A stretch of 35,302 nt of DNA, taken from the NCBI GenBank assembly GCA_029863385.1, contig JAOTVU010000031.1, positions 1 through 35,302 on the forward strand, given 5' to 3'. The translations under genes were made by a program, and so were the position numbers. The notes beneath the pieces were generated by a model. That model did no database searches. It saw only the letters and a program-made list of their open reading frames with translations, and was not told the origin of the DNA. Of the stretch, positions 25,137-33,169 are shown in pieces. Source of the stretch: Acidimicrobiia bacterium (GTDB lineage Bacteria; Actinomycetota; Acidimicrobiia; Acidimicrobiales; SZUA-35). Numbering within the stretch: position 1 is the first letter of the stretch; each line of letters opens with the position of its first letter.

Positions 25137-25289
25137 GTGACTGCCCAACTCATCGAATGTCCATGTGGAACCGTACTGCGAGGTGAAGACCTGGAGGCCG
25201 TGGTGGCTGAAGCCCAGGAACACGCCCGAACGGTGCACGACATGGAACTCGACGACGAGCAGGCTCGTTCGATGGCTCGTCCGAGCTGA
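25137..25289 (+). CDS. Small DUF1059-like zinc-ribbon-like protein
   Basis: GTG 25137 follows GAGGAG at eight bases. The 50-residue product has ECPCGTVLRGEDLEAVVAEA then QEHARTVHDM, matching the DUF1059 pattern of an early CxC(G) strand and a helix with a histidine. An overlapping ATG at 25132 leads to a stop after two codons, so GTG is the only usable start. The function of the family is unknown. Confidence 0.8.
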   Translation: MTAQLIECPCGTVLRGEDLEAVVAEAQEHARTVHDMELDDEQARSMARPS

Positions 25290-25344
25290 TCCTCACCGTA
25301 GACGACCCGGAGTCGCCGGGTCGACGAACCTGATGGGAGGAATC

Positions 25345-25518
25345 ATGAAACAGTTCGCGTGCGGAACTGTGGTTGACGGCTGCGATGGAGTCGTCACCGG
25401 AGAAACCGAAGACGACGTGCTGGCCGCCGCGGCCGCCCACGCCGCCGAAGCCCACGGTATGGCCGAGGTCCCCGACGAAGTTGTGGCCGCCATCCGGGCC
25501 GGCATCACCGACGCCTAG
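25345..25518 (+). CDS. DUF1059 domain protein
   Basis: The ATG at 25345 lies behind GGGAGG (four-base spacer). The 57-residue protein reads MKQFACGTVVDGCDGVVTGE followed by DDVLAAAAAHAAEAHGMAEV and PDEVVAAIRAGI, a complete DUF1059 domain with its two cysteines and the AHG(M) helix end. It is in series with the preceding DUF1059-like gene, 55 bases apart, and probably on one transcript. These proteins are small and soluble and of unknown role; they are common in actinobacteria. Being divergent from a SARP gene suggests joint regulation (inference). Confidence 0.9.
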   Translation: MKQFACGTVVDGCDGVVTGETEDDVLAAAAAHAAEAHGMAEVPDEVVAAIRAGITDA

Positions 25519-25608
25519 CCGGACGGAGCCCCGCCGACGAGGTCAAACAGATCATCCTCGCCGGTAGCCACATCCACAACCCCGGGTTGCGAGTGAGAAC
25601 CTCGCGGT

Positions 25609-25655
25609 AGTTACGCGCGGAAAGCGACAGGAACTGTCCGGAAACGCGCGTAACT
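25609..25655. terminator. Three-part palindrome between DUF1059 and kinase genes
   Basis: AGTTACGCGCG (25609-25619) pairs exactly with CGCGCGTAACT (25645-25655), and GACAG/CTGTC (25626-25638) forms an inner stem around GAA. It lies between convergent genes, 90 bases after the DUF1059 stop and 60 bases from the kinase stop. A bidirectional terminator is likely. Confidence 0.6.
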
Positions 25656-25714
25656 CCCCGGTGATCTGAGCCGGCCTGACCGGCAGCGCCGGTCGGATAC
25701 CGGGCGTTGCGTTG

Positions 25715-27256
25715 CTAACCGGACGTTGACGGGCTGGTGGATTCGTCGGTGGACGGCGGGGCAGTCGTCGGTGCCGTTGTGGTCGTCGAGGTGGCGACGG
25801 TGGTTGTCGCCGCGCTCCGGCCCACCCGAATGATCACCGTCGAACCCGGTTCCACCGCCACGCTGGGGCTGGGATCCTGGCCGACCACTTGTCCGGCCTG
25901 CGACGGATCGTCGACGTCGACCTGTTCCACGCGGGCGACGAGGCCGAGATCGGCGACGGCCTGCTCGGCGGCCGATTGGGATTGGCCGGTGAAGTCCGGC
26001 AGCTCGACCGGCTCGGCGGCGGGCGGCGATATCGTGGTCTGGTCGGTCGCGGCGGTTGTCGTCGTCGTGTCGTCGGGAACGCCCGACGGCTGCGACGCCA
26101 TCCAAGCGGCCAGCGCGAGCACCCCGGCGAACAGGCCGACAGCGACCAGAGCACCGATGACCAGGAGACCCGATCGACCGGATGCACGGCCGGTCGCACC
26201 ACTCGAGGGACGGGCCGGGACCGGTGTTGGCGGGGTGTCGATGGCACGTCGCGACGCGTCAACCGGAGGTCGGCGATCTTCGACCCGTGGTCGCCGGTCA
26301 GGTCGAATCGAGTCCGGCATGATCTCGGTGGCCGGCGGGGCCGGACGGTTTGACGACCGGCCGTCGACGCCGTCGATGCCGTCGGGGACCATGACCGCAG
26401 TCCGCTGGTCATCGGACTCGCTAGCCCCTGCGATCTTGCGAAGGTCAACGACCAACCCGCTTGCCGACTGGTAACGATCGTCGGGGTTCTTGGCCAGGAG
26501 ACGATCGACGAGCTCGTCGATGGCGGGCGGGAGCGACGGCCGGATGGAACGGAGTCGGGGAGGTGGGGTCGACACATGGTGACCGGCGACGGCCAGTGCG
26601 CTGTCACCAACGAACGGGCGCTGTCCGGTCACCATCTCGAACAGGACCACGCCGAGGGCGTACAGATCAGAGCGCGGGTCGACCCCGGCACCCCTGGCCT
26701 GCTCGGGCGACAGGTAGGAGGCAGTCCCGACGATCATCCCGACCTCGGTGAGGTCACGGTCGTTCCTGGCGGCTCGGGCGATGCCGAAATCGGTGATCTT
26801 GACTTTCCCCGACGGCGTGATCATGATGTTTCCCGGCTTGACATCCCGGTGCACCAGTCCCTGCTGATGCGCAGCGTCGAGTGCCTCGGCGACTTCGACG
26901 GCGATACGGGCCGCCTCGGCCGGAGGCAGCGGCCCGTCGGCGGCGATGATGTCGTCGAGCGTCCGACCCTCCACGTACTCCATTGCGATGCAGTACGAGT
27001 CGCCGTAGCTCCCCCAGTCGTAGACCGCAACGATGTTCGGGTGACGCAACCGACCCGAAGACTGTGCTTCCCGGCGGAAGCGGTCGACGAAGGCCGGGTC
27101 GGAGGCCAGCTTGGGCAGGAGAACCTTCAGCGCGACCGGGCGATCGAGGACGAGGTCGTCGGCCAGGTAGACGGTGGCCATGCCGCCGACGGCCAGCTCG
27201 CGACGAAGTCGATAGCGGTCATTCGTGGTTCGGAGGGAGGAGGTCTGCTCGGTCAT
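25715..27256 (-). CDS. Transmembrane Ser/Thr protein kinase with one PASTA domain
   Basis: The 513-residue protein has a complete Hanks-type kinase domain (about 14-275): the G-loop LAVGGMATVYLADD, Lys44 in VALKVL, HRDVKPGN with catalytic Asp138, DFG with Asp156, GTASYLSPEQARG in the activation segment, and DLYALGVVLFEMVTGQRPF. A proline-rich juxtamembrane part (280-360), one membrane helix (about 363-386) and an extracellular PASTA domain (417-480, LPDFTGQSQSAAEQAVADLG) follow, then a Thr/Ser/Pro tail. PknB-type kinases usually have three or four PASTA units and act in growth and cell-wall signalling; one unit is few. It does not lie in the pknB cell-division cluster, so I do not name it pknB. 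No ribosome site precedes the ATG. Confidence 0.95.
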   Translation of the reverse strand: MTEQTSSLRTTNDRYRLRRELAVGGMATVYLADDLVLDRPVALKVLLPKLASDPAFVDRFRREAQSSGRLRHPNIVAVYDWGSYGDSYCIAMEYVEGRTLDDIIAADGPLPPAEAARIAVEVAEALDAAHQQGLVHRDVKPGNIMITPSGKVKITDFGIARAARNDRDLTEVGMIVGTASYLSPEQARGAGVDPRSDLYALGVVLFEMVTGQRPFVGDSALAVAGHHVSTPPPRLRSIRPSLPPAIDELVDRLLAKNPDDRYQSASGLVVDLRKIAGASESDDQRTAVMVPDGIDGVDGRSSNRPAPPATEIMPDSIRPDRRPRVEDRRPPVDASRRAIDTPPTPVPARPSSGATGRASGRSGLLVIGALVAVGLFAGVLALAAWMASQPSGVPDDTTTTTAATDQTTISPPAAEPVELPDFTGQSQSAAEQAVADLGLVARVEQVDVDDPSQAGQVVGQDPSPSVAVEPGSTVIIRVGRSAATTTVATSTTTTAPTTAPPSTDESTSPSTSG

Positions 27257-27389
27257 CAGCGTTTAGTCACCTGGGTCAAAACCTATCTGCGAGACCGACC
27301 GGCTGTTGATCGCCACACCCTTTTTGGATCATCGACATGCAGATCCAGGAACCCGGCGCGAAGGTCGAACGACGAAGAATTCCTCTGCT

Positions 27390-28739
27390 TCAGCGGGGTT
27401 TGTCGTTGAACGACATCGTGGCGAGAAGATCCGTTGCCCGGTCGACGAAGTCGTGTCCCCGGGGTGCCATCGCGAGGATCATGGACGGGCCGTCGGCGCC
27501 ATCCTCGATCCACCAGATGCGGTGATCGTGCGTGGAGCGGAGGGACACGACCAGGCCCGACGACATGCGGAATGCGTATTCACATGGTTCTGCGGCCGTG
27601 CACGAGGCGTCGGCCGGAATCCGCACGTCGAATCGGGTGGCCGTAAGGCCGTCGAGATCGACGGGCGCCTGGTCCGTGATCTCGACATCGGTGCCCAAAG
27701 CGTCGATCACGTCGCCGGCCGTGGCGACTGGTACCGGGTCACCGGCAGCCACCTGGGCCGGACCAGTCGGCACCACGTCGAGAGGGCCGGTCAGGAACAG
27801 CAGATCACGATCACCGGGACCCTTGCTGGTGGCGCCGGTGAAGACAACGACGCCGGGGAAGTTCGGCTGGGTGAACCAACCATCGCCGATGTCGAGCGTG
27901 AACGTCGGCCCGAAATTGGCGAGCTGGTAGACACCCGGCTCAACGGCCACGAAGGGAGCGTCGAGCGCCGGCGGTCCGTCAGGATCGATCTGTCCCCGCG
28001 CCTCGAAGTCCCGAATCTCCTCAGGCTCCAGGTTCCCGCCGTCCGGCAGTGCCGTATCCAGACCATCGCCCGTCGGCTCGATCGTCGCCACCAACGTGCC
28101 GAGTGCGACGTCGATCGCCTCGATGCCGCTCACGTCGTCGGCCTGCGAGCTTCCGGCCACCAGCACGCCGGCCGGGGTGTCGGCGAGGAAGATCCGAGCA
28201 TTCGGCGTGTAGGCGACCAACGAAAACTGTGGACTGCCGAACCGGTCGGCGGCGACGAGTTGGTGCTCACGTGTCGATGGTTCGGCTCGAACGTCGTAGC
28301 CGGCCAGGTGATATCCGAGTACCTCGATCGCCGTATCCGTCGCCGTGACCTCAGCCGTCGGTACGGCGGCAATCAAGTCGAGGAGTTCCTCGACGGAGTC
28401 GATCCGCACTCCGTCGGCCGTCTGAGTCACGAGGCCAATCGAGGCGGCCTCCCAACCGTCCTCACCTGCCGGATCGACAACGGAGACGATGATCAAATCA
28501 CCCCGCGTATAGAAGTGATGAGCTGGATCAACCGAGAATCGCATGCCGCCCATCGCCGAGGTCGTGTACTCGACCAGGTCCGTGCCGTCGGCTGCCGGTT
28601 CGATCGTCACGAGTCGCCGTTCCGCACCGTCGATTGTGACCGTTGCATCGTCATCACCAAACCCGCAACCGGCCACCCCAACGCCGAGTGCCGCCATCAC
28701 GCCGACCGCCGACGCCACAACCCTCTTCCTGAACCTCAT
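27390..28739 (-). CDS. Predicted lipoprotein of unknown function
   Basis: The 449-residue product has a lipoprotein signal: basic MRFRKR, a hydrophobic stretch and the lipobox GVAGC with Cys25, followed by GFGDDD. GGGAGGGAG lies about eight bases before the ATG. The exported part is acidic and mostly beta-like, with two similar halves in which a cluster such as DAPFVAVEPGVYQLANFGPT and a short Cys pair (SCTAAEPCEYAF) stand out. The same Ala-Cys-Thr-x-x-Glu-Pro-Cys pattern occurs in the sigma partner encoded on the other side (ARACTVGEPCLRL). It is divergent from that sigma operon with a 134-base gap and may share its control. I do not recognise a family. Confidence 0.82.
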   Translation of the reverse strand: MRFRKRVVASAVGVMAALGVGVAGCGFGDDDATVTIDGAERRLVTIEPAADGTDLVEYTTSAMGGMRFSVDPAHHFYTRGDLIIVSVVDPAGEDGWEAASIGLVTQTADGVRIDSVEELLDLIAAVPTAEVTATDTAIEVLGYHLAGYDVRAEPSTREHQLVAADRFGSPQFSLVAYTPNARIFLADTPAGVLVAGSSQADDVSGIEAIDVALGTLVATIEPTGDGLDTALPDGGNLEPEEIRDFEARGQIDPDGPPALDAPFVAVEPGVYQLANFGPTFTLDIGDGWFTQPNFPGVVVFTGATSKGPGDRDLLFLTGPLDVVPTGPAQVAAGDPVPVATAGDVIDALGTDVEITDQAPVDLDGLTATRFDVRIPADASCTAAEPCEYAFRMSSGLVVSLRSTHDHRIWWIEDGADGPSMILAMAPRGHDFVDRATDLLATMSFNDKPR

Positions 28740-28873
28740 CTACCGGTCTCCCTCCCACGTTTCGAGAACTTCGCCCCACCGCACTGTCCACGTCGCGTCG
28801 CCGTCGAATCCGTCGCCGACGGGCACGATTTCATGAGAGCATACAGACGCGACGGATTCGGAGCTTCGGCATC

Positions 28874-29434
28874 GTGGTTAGAGATATGGACGGCGTCCGT
28901 GAATACGGCCAGGTGGTCGACTCGTCGCGCCTGCACGACCGGGATCGCTTGACCCGATTGTTCGACACGGAATTCGATGCCCTCTACCGCTACTGTCTCG
29001 CCCGAACCGGCGACACCGCCGCCGCCGACGATGCCGCCTCCGAAGCGTTCACGGCCGCGGCGAGGCTCTTTGCCGCCGGACGAGGCGATGAAATCGACCG
29101 ACCCTGGTTGTTCGTCGTGGCCAGGAACCGCATGGTCGACCAATGGCGATCGCAGAAACGCCACGAGCGGCGCCTCGAACGATTGGCGCAACAACCCCAA
29201 CCCGAGAACCGTGATCATCCGCAAGCCACGTCGATCATCGCCGACCACGTGCTGGCCGCCCTCGCCTCACTTCCGGAACGGCAACGGGCCGCGCTCGCAC
29301 TCCGGTACCTCGACGAGTGCTCGGTGTCCGAGGTGGCTGACCAGCTCGACATCACGTATCAGGCGGCCGAGTCGTTGCTCGCTCGAGCCCGCCGAAGCTT
29401 CACACAGGCATGGGAGCACACCGATGTCAGCTGA
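28874..29434 (+). CDS. ECF-type RNA polymerase sigma factor
   Basis: The 186-residue protein has region 2 (about 27-95: RLFDTEFDALYRYCLARTGD, AASEAFTAAARLF, RPWLFVVARNRMVDQWRSQK) and region 4 (about 125-175: LASLPERQRAALALRYLDEC, SVSEVADQLDITYQAAESLL). GTG 28874 has GGAG ten bases upstream; ATG 28886 is an alternative. The end overlaps the partner gene by 11 bases. It is the only complete sigma/partner pair of the three in this window, and it is divergent from a lipoprotein gene that could be its target. Confidence 0.93.
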   Translation: MVRDMDGVREYGQVVDSSRLHDRDRLTRLFDTEFDALYRYCLARTGDTAAADDAASEAFTAAARLFAAGRGDEIDRPWLFVVARNRMVDQWRSQKRHERRLERLAQQPQPENRDHPQATSIIADHVLAALASLPERQRAALALRYLDECSVSEVADQLDITYQAAESLLARARRSFTQAWEHTDVS

Positions 29435-30308
29435 TTCGCCCGACAAAGACCTGCGTGCCCTCCTTCAGGCGGTGGAGGCCGATGCCACGAGGACTTCACC
29501 CAACCGCGACCGTATCAAACAGTCCGTCCTCGCCACGTTCGACGAGGCCGTCGGGTCGTCAGTCGAGGAAGACGAGCCGCCGAACCTGATCGAGCTCAAT
29601 CCGTCCGTCGACGAACGTCGAACCTGGATGCCGCGAACACGGGTGATCGGCTGGATGGCGACGGCCGCCGCCATTCTGCTCGTGCTTGTGGTCGTATCGG
29701 AGGGGCGGGAGCGACTCGACACCTCGGACCCGGCGAACACCGAAACGGTCGGAGAGCAACGTCTTGCCGTGGACGGCTCCGAACTTCCGGCACGACTGCT
29801 GCCCGGCCCCCAGACAACCGACCGCATCGCCGGAGGTCTGAGCTTCGAGGCACCCGAGGGACTCGCGGTCATCACCGAGGACGATGGCCAAATCGTGCTG
29901 ACCGTGGCCGACGATCCCGGTGACAACTCGGGCCTACTCGTGATCGTGGAAACCGAGCCGTCAGACTGGGAGACCGAACTCGAAGCGTTGCAGACGGCAG
30001 GCGACGTGAGCATCAAGGAGGTCGCGGCAACGGTCGGCGGGCAGCCGACCATTCGCCGAGATGTCACCGTCACCGACCAAGCGGCGTCGGCTCGAGCCTG
30101 CACAGTCGGCGAACCATGTCTCCGGCTCGATGGGTGGCCGGACACGGGGCCCGCCGCTCTCTGGGCCGGAGCCGACAACCGGATCGTGGAGATCGGCCGC
30201 ACCGACGATGCCGTCGTCCTGGCCATCGAAACGTCCCAACGCTTCACCGGTCCGCTGTCGCGCCTCGCCGCCGAGGTTGTGAACACCGCAACACTGAGCG
30301 CCGAGTAG
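29424..30308 (+). CDS. Membrane-anchored partner of the ECF sigma factor
   Basis: The 294-residue protein has a cytoplasmic part of about 70 residues (SPDKDLRALLQAVEADATRT), a membrane helix at about 73-93 (VIGWMATAAAILLVLVVVSE) and an exported domain of about 200 residues. A cysteine pair in ARACTVGEPCLRLDG resembles one in the neighbouring lipoprotein. No zinc-binding anti-sigma motif is visible; the role as regulator of the sigma factor is inferred from the 11-base overlap and the topology shared with the partner genes at 16266-17133 and 22424-23497. A hairpin terminator follows 12 bases after the stop. Confidence 0.85.
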   Translation: MSADSPDKDLRALLQAVEADATRTSPNRDRIKQSVLATFDEAVGSSVEEDEPPNLIELNPSVDERRTWMPRTRVIGWMATAAAILLVLVVVSEGRERLDTSDPANTETVGEQRLAVDGSELPARLLPGPQTTDRIAGGLSFEAPEGLAVITEDDGQIVLTVADDPGDNSGLLVIVETEPSDWETELEALQTAGDVSIKEVAATVGGQPTIRRDVTVTDQAASARACTVGEPCLRLDGWPDTGPAALWAGADNRIVEIGRTDDAVVLAIETSQRFTGPLSRLAAEVVNTATLSAE

Positions 30309-30320
30309 TCACCGGCTACC

Positions 30321-30346
30321 GTCGCGGATTTCTTCCGAACCGCGAC
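30321..30346 (+). terminator. Hairpin behind the sigma/partner operon
   Basis: GTCGCGG (30321-30327) pairs with CCGCGAC (30340-30346) around a 12-base loop, 12 bases after the stop codon. There is no strong T-tract. Confidence 0.5.
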
Positions 30347-30428
30347 AGATTCTCACCGTCACCGGAGTCGCCTCTGTTGACGAGCGGCCGACGGTCGTTC
30401 GTCCGACAGTCATCCGAAGGAGAATCAG

Positions 30429-30920
30429 ATGCATACACACGCTCATCACAGAGGGCTCATCCGAGTTGCGCTCTCGATCCTCGCCGCTTTCACGATGATG
30501 CTCTGGTCCATGTCAGGTGCGGCCGCGGCCGTCGAATTTCGGGAGACGATCCCCATCGAGGGATTCGTGTTCACAGACATTTGTGGCCAGGAACTCGTCC
30601 ATACGAGCGGTTCGCTGCACCTCGTGGCCACCTTCACGATCAACAACAATCGTGTTTCCGGCACCTTGCACGGCAACCCGCAAGGAGCCAAGCTCATCGA
30701 TGGTAGCGGCCAGGAATGGGTCGGAACGGGGGTCTTTCAATCCAACTTCAGCGAGCCACTGGAAAACGGAGCGGCCACCTTCCTTTCGCTCGACAGCTTC
30801 AAAATCATCGGCAAGGGCGGTGCGACGAGCTTCCTCGTCCAGCGCACCATCAGTACGACGATCAATGCAAACGGAGAGATGACGTCGAGCGTGGAGAATG
30901 TGAGCGTTCGATGCCGGTAG
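30429..30920 (+). CDS. Small secreted protein of unknown function
   Basis: ATG 30429 has GAAGGAG seven bases upstream. The 163-residue product has a signal peptide with core VALSILAAFTMMLWSMSGAA and likely cleavage after AAA near residue 34. The mature part of about 130 residues is rich in beta-prone segments (SLHLVATFTINNNRVSGTLH, FLVQRTISTTINANGEM) and has two cysteines, one near each end (TDICGQE, SVRCR), that may form a disulphide. It resembles small beta-sandwich exoproteins, but I cannot assign a family. It stands alone downstream of the sigma operon. Confidence 0.8.
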   Translation: MHTHAHHRGLIRVALSILAAFTMMLWSMSGAAAAVEFRETIPIEGFVFTDICGQELVHTSGSLHLVATFTINNNRVSGTLHGNPQGAKLIDGSGQEWVGTGVFQSNFSEPLENGAATFLSLDSFKIIGKGGATSFLVQRTISTTINANGEMTSSVENVSVRCR

Positions 30921-30952
30921 CGGACTGACGTCGAGCTGATCACCGAGCGGTC

Positions 30953-31020
30953 CTCGAACAGAACCACACCGAGGGCGGACAGATCAGGCCGGCGGTGTCG
31001 GGGTCGACCCCGCCGGCCTG
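30953..31020 (-). pseudogene. Small remnant of a Ser/Thr protein kinase gene
   Basis: On the reverse strand the sequence encodes DLSALGVVLFE, kinase subdomain IX, where the intact kinase 4.3 kb away has DLYALGVVLFE. At DNA level 35 bases (30953-30987) match 26636-26670 with three differences. The preceding GGVDPD lies in another frame, so a shift has occurred. Both flanks are unrelated. It is a relic of a paralogue or of a duplication. Confidence 0.65.
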
Positions 31021-31032
31021 CTTCTGTCCTAC

Positions 31033-31190
31033 CGTCGGGGGTCTCCGCCTCCGGACACCGGGACCGCCAACTGGCCGACGTCATGGGCATCATCGCCTCC
31101 TACAACGACAAGCTGGACTGGGCGTACATCAAGCACTGCGCCGTCGAGCTCGGGCTGGAGCAACAACTCGACCCGACCAGGCCTGAGGCG
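31033..31190 (+). pseudogene. C-terminal remnant of a nucleotidyltransferase/AbiEii-like protein
   Basis: The forward frame reads SGHRDRQLADVMGIIASYND followed by KLDWAYIKHCAVELGLEQQL. In proteins annotated as DUF6036-like or AbiEii-like nucleotidyltransferases the C-terminus typically has SERQWxDVxGIL, LDxxYLRxWAxELGVxDLL, which fits well. No upstream part is present and no start is usable; the frame then runs on without similarity into the next promoter. It is a gene-end fragment. The family assignment is from memory of the motif and is moderately sure. Confidence 0.5.
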
Positions 31191-31227
31191 GGGAACCCGA
31201 CCCCGCCCCGACCGCCGGATATTTCCC

Positions 31228-31256
31228 TTGATTCGCCTGATAGCGTTGGTTACCTT
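31228..31256 (+). promoter_or_regulatory. Predicted promoter of the secreted subtilase
   Basis: TTGATT (31228-31233) and TACCTT (31251-31256) are separated by exactly 17 bases, in an AT-richer patch. The start codon is 96 bases downstream, leaving an untranslated leader that ends in AAGGAGAT. Confidence 0.6.
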
Positions 31257-31351
31257 AGGATTACGCAACCGACGGGGAGCCTAGCCTACATCCCGGCATC
31301 ACCCCGTCCGGGCTATCCGCCCCAACCAAAGTCTGATCCAAGGAGATACAC

Positions 31352-33169
31352 ATGCGAAGGGCGTCTTGGTCCGCTGCGTCCATCAGCCTTGCGCTGGCGG
31401 TCGTTCTCAGTCTGTTGACGACTTCCATCGCCGACGCCGCCCCGCCCGCCGGCGAGAGGTACATCGTGGTTTTCAAGGACGACGTCGATGTGGACGTCGC
31501 CGTTCCTGCGGTGGCCAAAGCTCATGGCCTGACCGTCGGCCACGTCTACCGTCACGCCCTCAAGGGAATGTCGGTGACCGCCCCCGAGGGTCGACTGAAC
31601 GCTTTGGAGCGCAATCCCAACGTCGCCTACGTCGAGGTGGACGATGTCGTGCAGCTGGCCGCTCATGCGATTCCTACCGGAATCCGCCGGATCAACGCCA
31701 CCACCAACTCCAATCTCGACATCGATGGGACGGACGACTACCGGGTCGATGTCGATGTCGCCGTGATCGACACCGGTGTCGACTTCCAACATCCCGATCT
31801 CAATGTCGCCGGTGGCGTCGACTGCACGTTGACCAGTGGTGGTGGCCCGCCCTGGGCCCGGCAGAACTACTGCTCGTCCACCGAAGGAACCGGTGGCGAC
31901 GATGATCACTACCATGGCACCCACGTGGCCGGAACCGTCGGCGCCCTCGACAACGACTTCGGTGTGGTCGGTGTCGCCCCCGGCGCCCGGATCTGGGCCG
32001 TCAAGGTCCTCAACTCCAGTGGCAGCGGCTACGAGAGCGGCATCGTTGCCGGCATCGATTGGATCACCGCACGAGGTGACATCGAGGTGGCCAACATGAG
32101 CCTCGGCGGCATCGGTCACAGCCAAGCCGAATACGACGCCATACAGGGTGCTGTCGACACCGGTGTGGCCTTCGCCGTCGCCGCCGGCAACAACGACGCC
32201 GACGCCGACGGGTACAGTCCGGCCCGGTTCGACAACGTTCTGACCGTCAGTGCCCTGGCCGACTTCGATGGCCTCCCCGGCGCCCTGGGCTCACCAACCT
32301 GTCGGGCCGACCAGGATGACACGCTGGCCGACTTCTCCAACTGGGGCCTGGACGTCGACATCGCCGCCCCCGGTGTCTGCATCCTCTCCACCTATCCGCT
32401 GGAGCAGGGCTCGTATGGCACCATCAGCGGCACGTCGATGGCGAGCCCCCACGCTGCCGGTGCACTGGCGCTGTTGGCCAGCATCAACCCGCCCAGCACG
32501 GCATCGGCGGTCTACGACCTGTACGACAGGCTTGTAGACGACGGCAACTTCGACTGGACCGACGACAGCGGCGACACCAAACACGAACCTCTGCTCGACC
32601 TGACCGGCTACAACGCCGCCCGGATCCCGGCCGGCGGCGCCGCCGACAACCCACCGACGGTGTCCATCTCCAGCCCCGTCGACGGTGCCTCGTTCGGCTC
32701 CAACACACCGATCAGTTTTGCCGGAACCGCCTCCGATAATGAGGACGGCAACATCAGCGCCGGCCTGAGCTGGACGTCCGACCTCGATGGACTGATCGGT
32801 GGTGGTGCCGGCTTCGAGGCCACACTGAGCGACGGAACCCACACCGTCACCGCCTCGGTCACCGACTCCGGGGGCAACACCAGCTCCGACAGCGTCACCG
32901 TCACCGTCACCGTCAGCAGCCCCGGTGGGTCGATCAGCCTGTCGGCATCGGGCTACAAGATCAAGGGCAACAAGTACGTCGACCTCACTTGGGCGGGTGC
33001 GTCCAGCGTGAACGTCGAGATCTACCGAAACGGCAGCCCGTACGCGACAACGGCCAATGACGGCTTGTACACCGCTCAATCGTTGGGTAAGGGCGGAGGC
33101 TCGGATTCGTTCCGGGTCTGCGAGGCCGGTACCACCAACTGCTCCAACACCGTCACCGTGATCTGGTAG
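31352..33169 (+). CDS. Secreted S8 subtilisin-like peptidase with I9 propeptide and C-terminal beta domains
   Basis: ATG 31352 follows AAGGAGAT at six bases. The 605-residue protein has a signal peptide (about 1-29, ending ADA), an inhibitor-I9-like propeptide (RYIVVFKDDVD to NVAYVEVDDVV, about 36-101) and a full catalytic domain: VAVIDTGVDFQHPDL (Asp140), [12 protein letters not shown] (His188), VAAGNNDAD (Asn280) and [16 protein letters not shown] (Ser362). Residues about 430-520 form an Ig-like domain (PPTVSISSPVDGASFGSNTP, TASVTDSGGNTSSDSV), and the last 80 residues (ASGYKIKGNKYVDLTWAGAS) resemble a fibronectin-like end domain. It is an extracellular proteinase that degrades protein outside the cell. 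It converges on the large repeat protein. Confidence 0.96.
   Translation: MRRASWSAASISLALAVVLSLLTTSIADAAPPAGERYIVVFKDDVDVDVAVPAVAKAHGLTVGHVYRHALKGMSVTAPEGRLNALERNPNVAYVEVDDVVQLAAHAIPTGIRRINATTNSNLDIDGTDDYRVDVDVAVIDTGVDFQHPDLNVAGGVDCTLTSGGGPPWARQNYCSSTEGTGGDDDHYHGTHVAGTVGALDNDFGVVGVAPGARIWAVKVLNSSGSGYESGIVAGIDWITARGDIEVANMSLGGIGHSQAEYDAIQGAVDTGVAFAVAAGNNDADADGYSPARFDNVLTVSALADFDGLPGALGSPTCRADQDDTLADFSNWGLDVDIAAPGVCILSTYPLEQGSYGTISGTSMASPHAAGALALLASINPPSTASAVYDLYDRLVDDGNFDWTDDSGDTKHEPLLDLTGYNAARIPAGGAADNPPTVSISSPVDGASFGSNTPISFAGTASDNEDGNISAGLSWTSDLDGLIGGGAGFEATLSDGTHTVTASVTDSGGNTSSDSVTVTVTVSSPGGSISLSASGYKIKGNKYVDLTWAGASSVNVEIYRNGSPYATTANDGLYTAQSLGKGGGSDSFRVCEAGTTNCSNTVTVIW

Noticed and set aside
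31236..31262. An iron-regulator-like box (GGTTACCTTAGGATTA) at the promoter of the secreted subtilase
   Set aside because: Only about half of the 19 positions fit the actinobacterial IdeR/DmdR consensus by my count, and the gene is not an iron gene.
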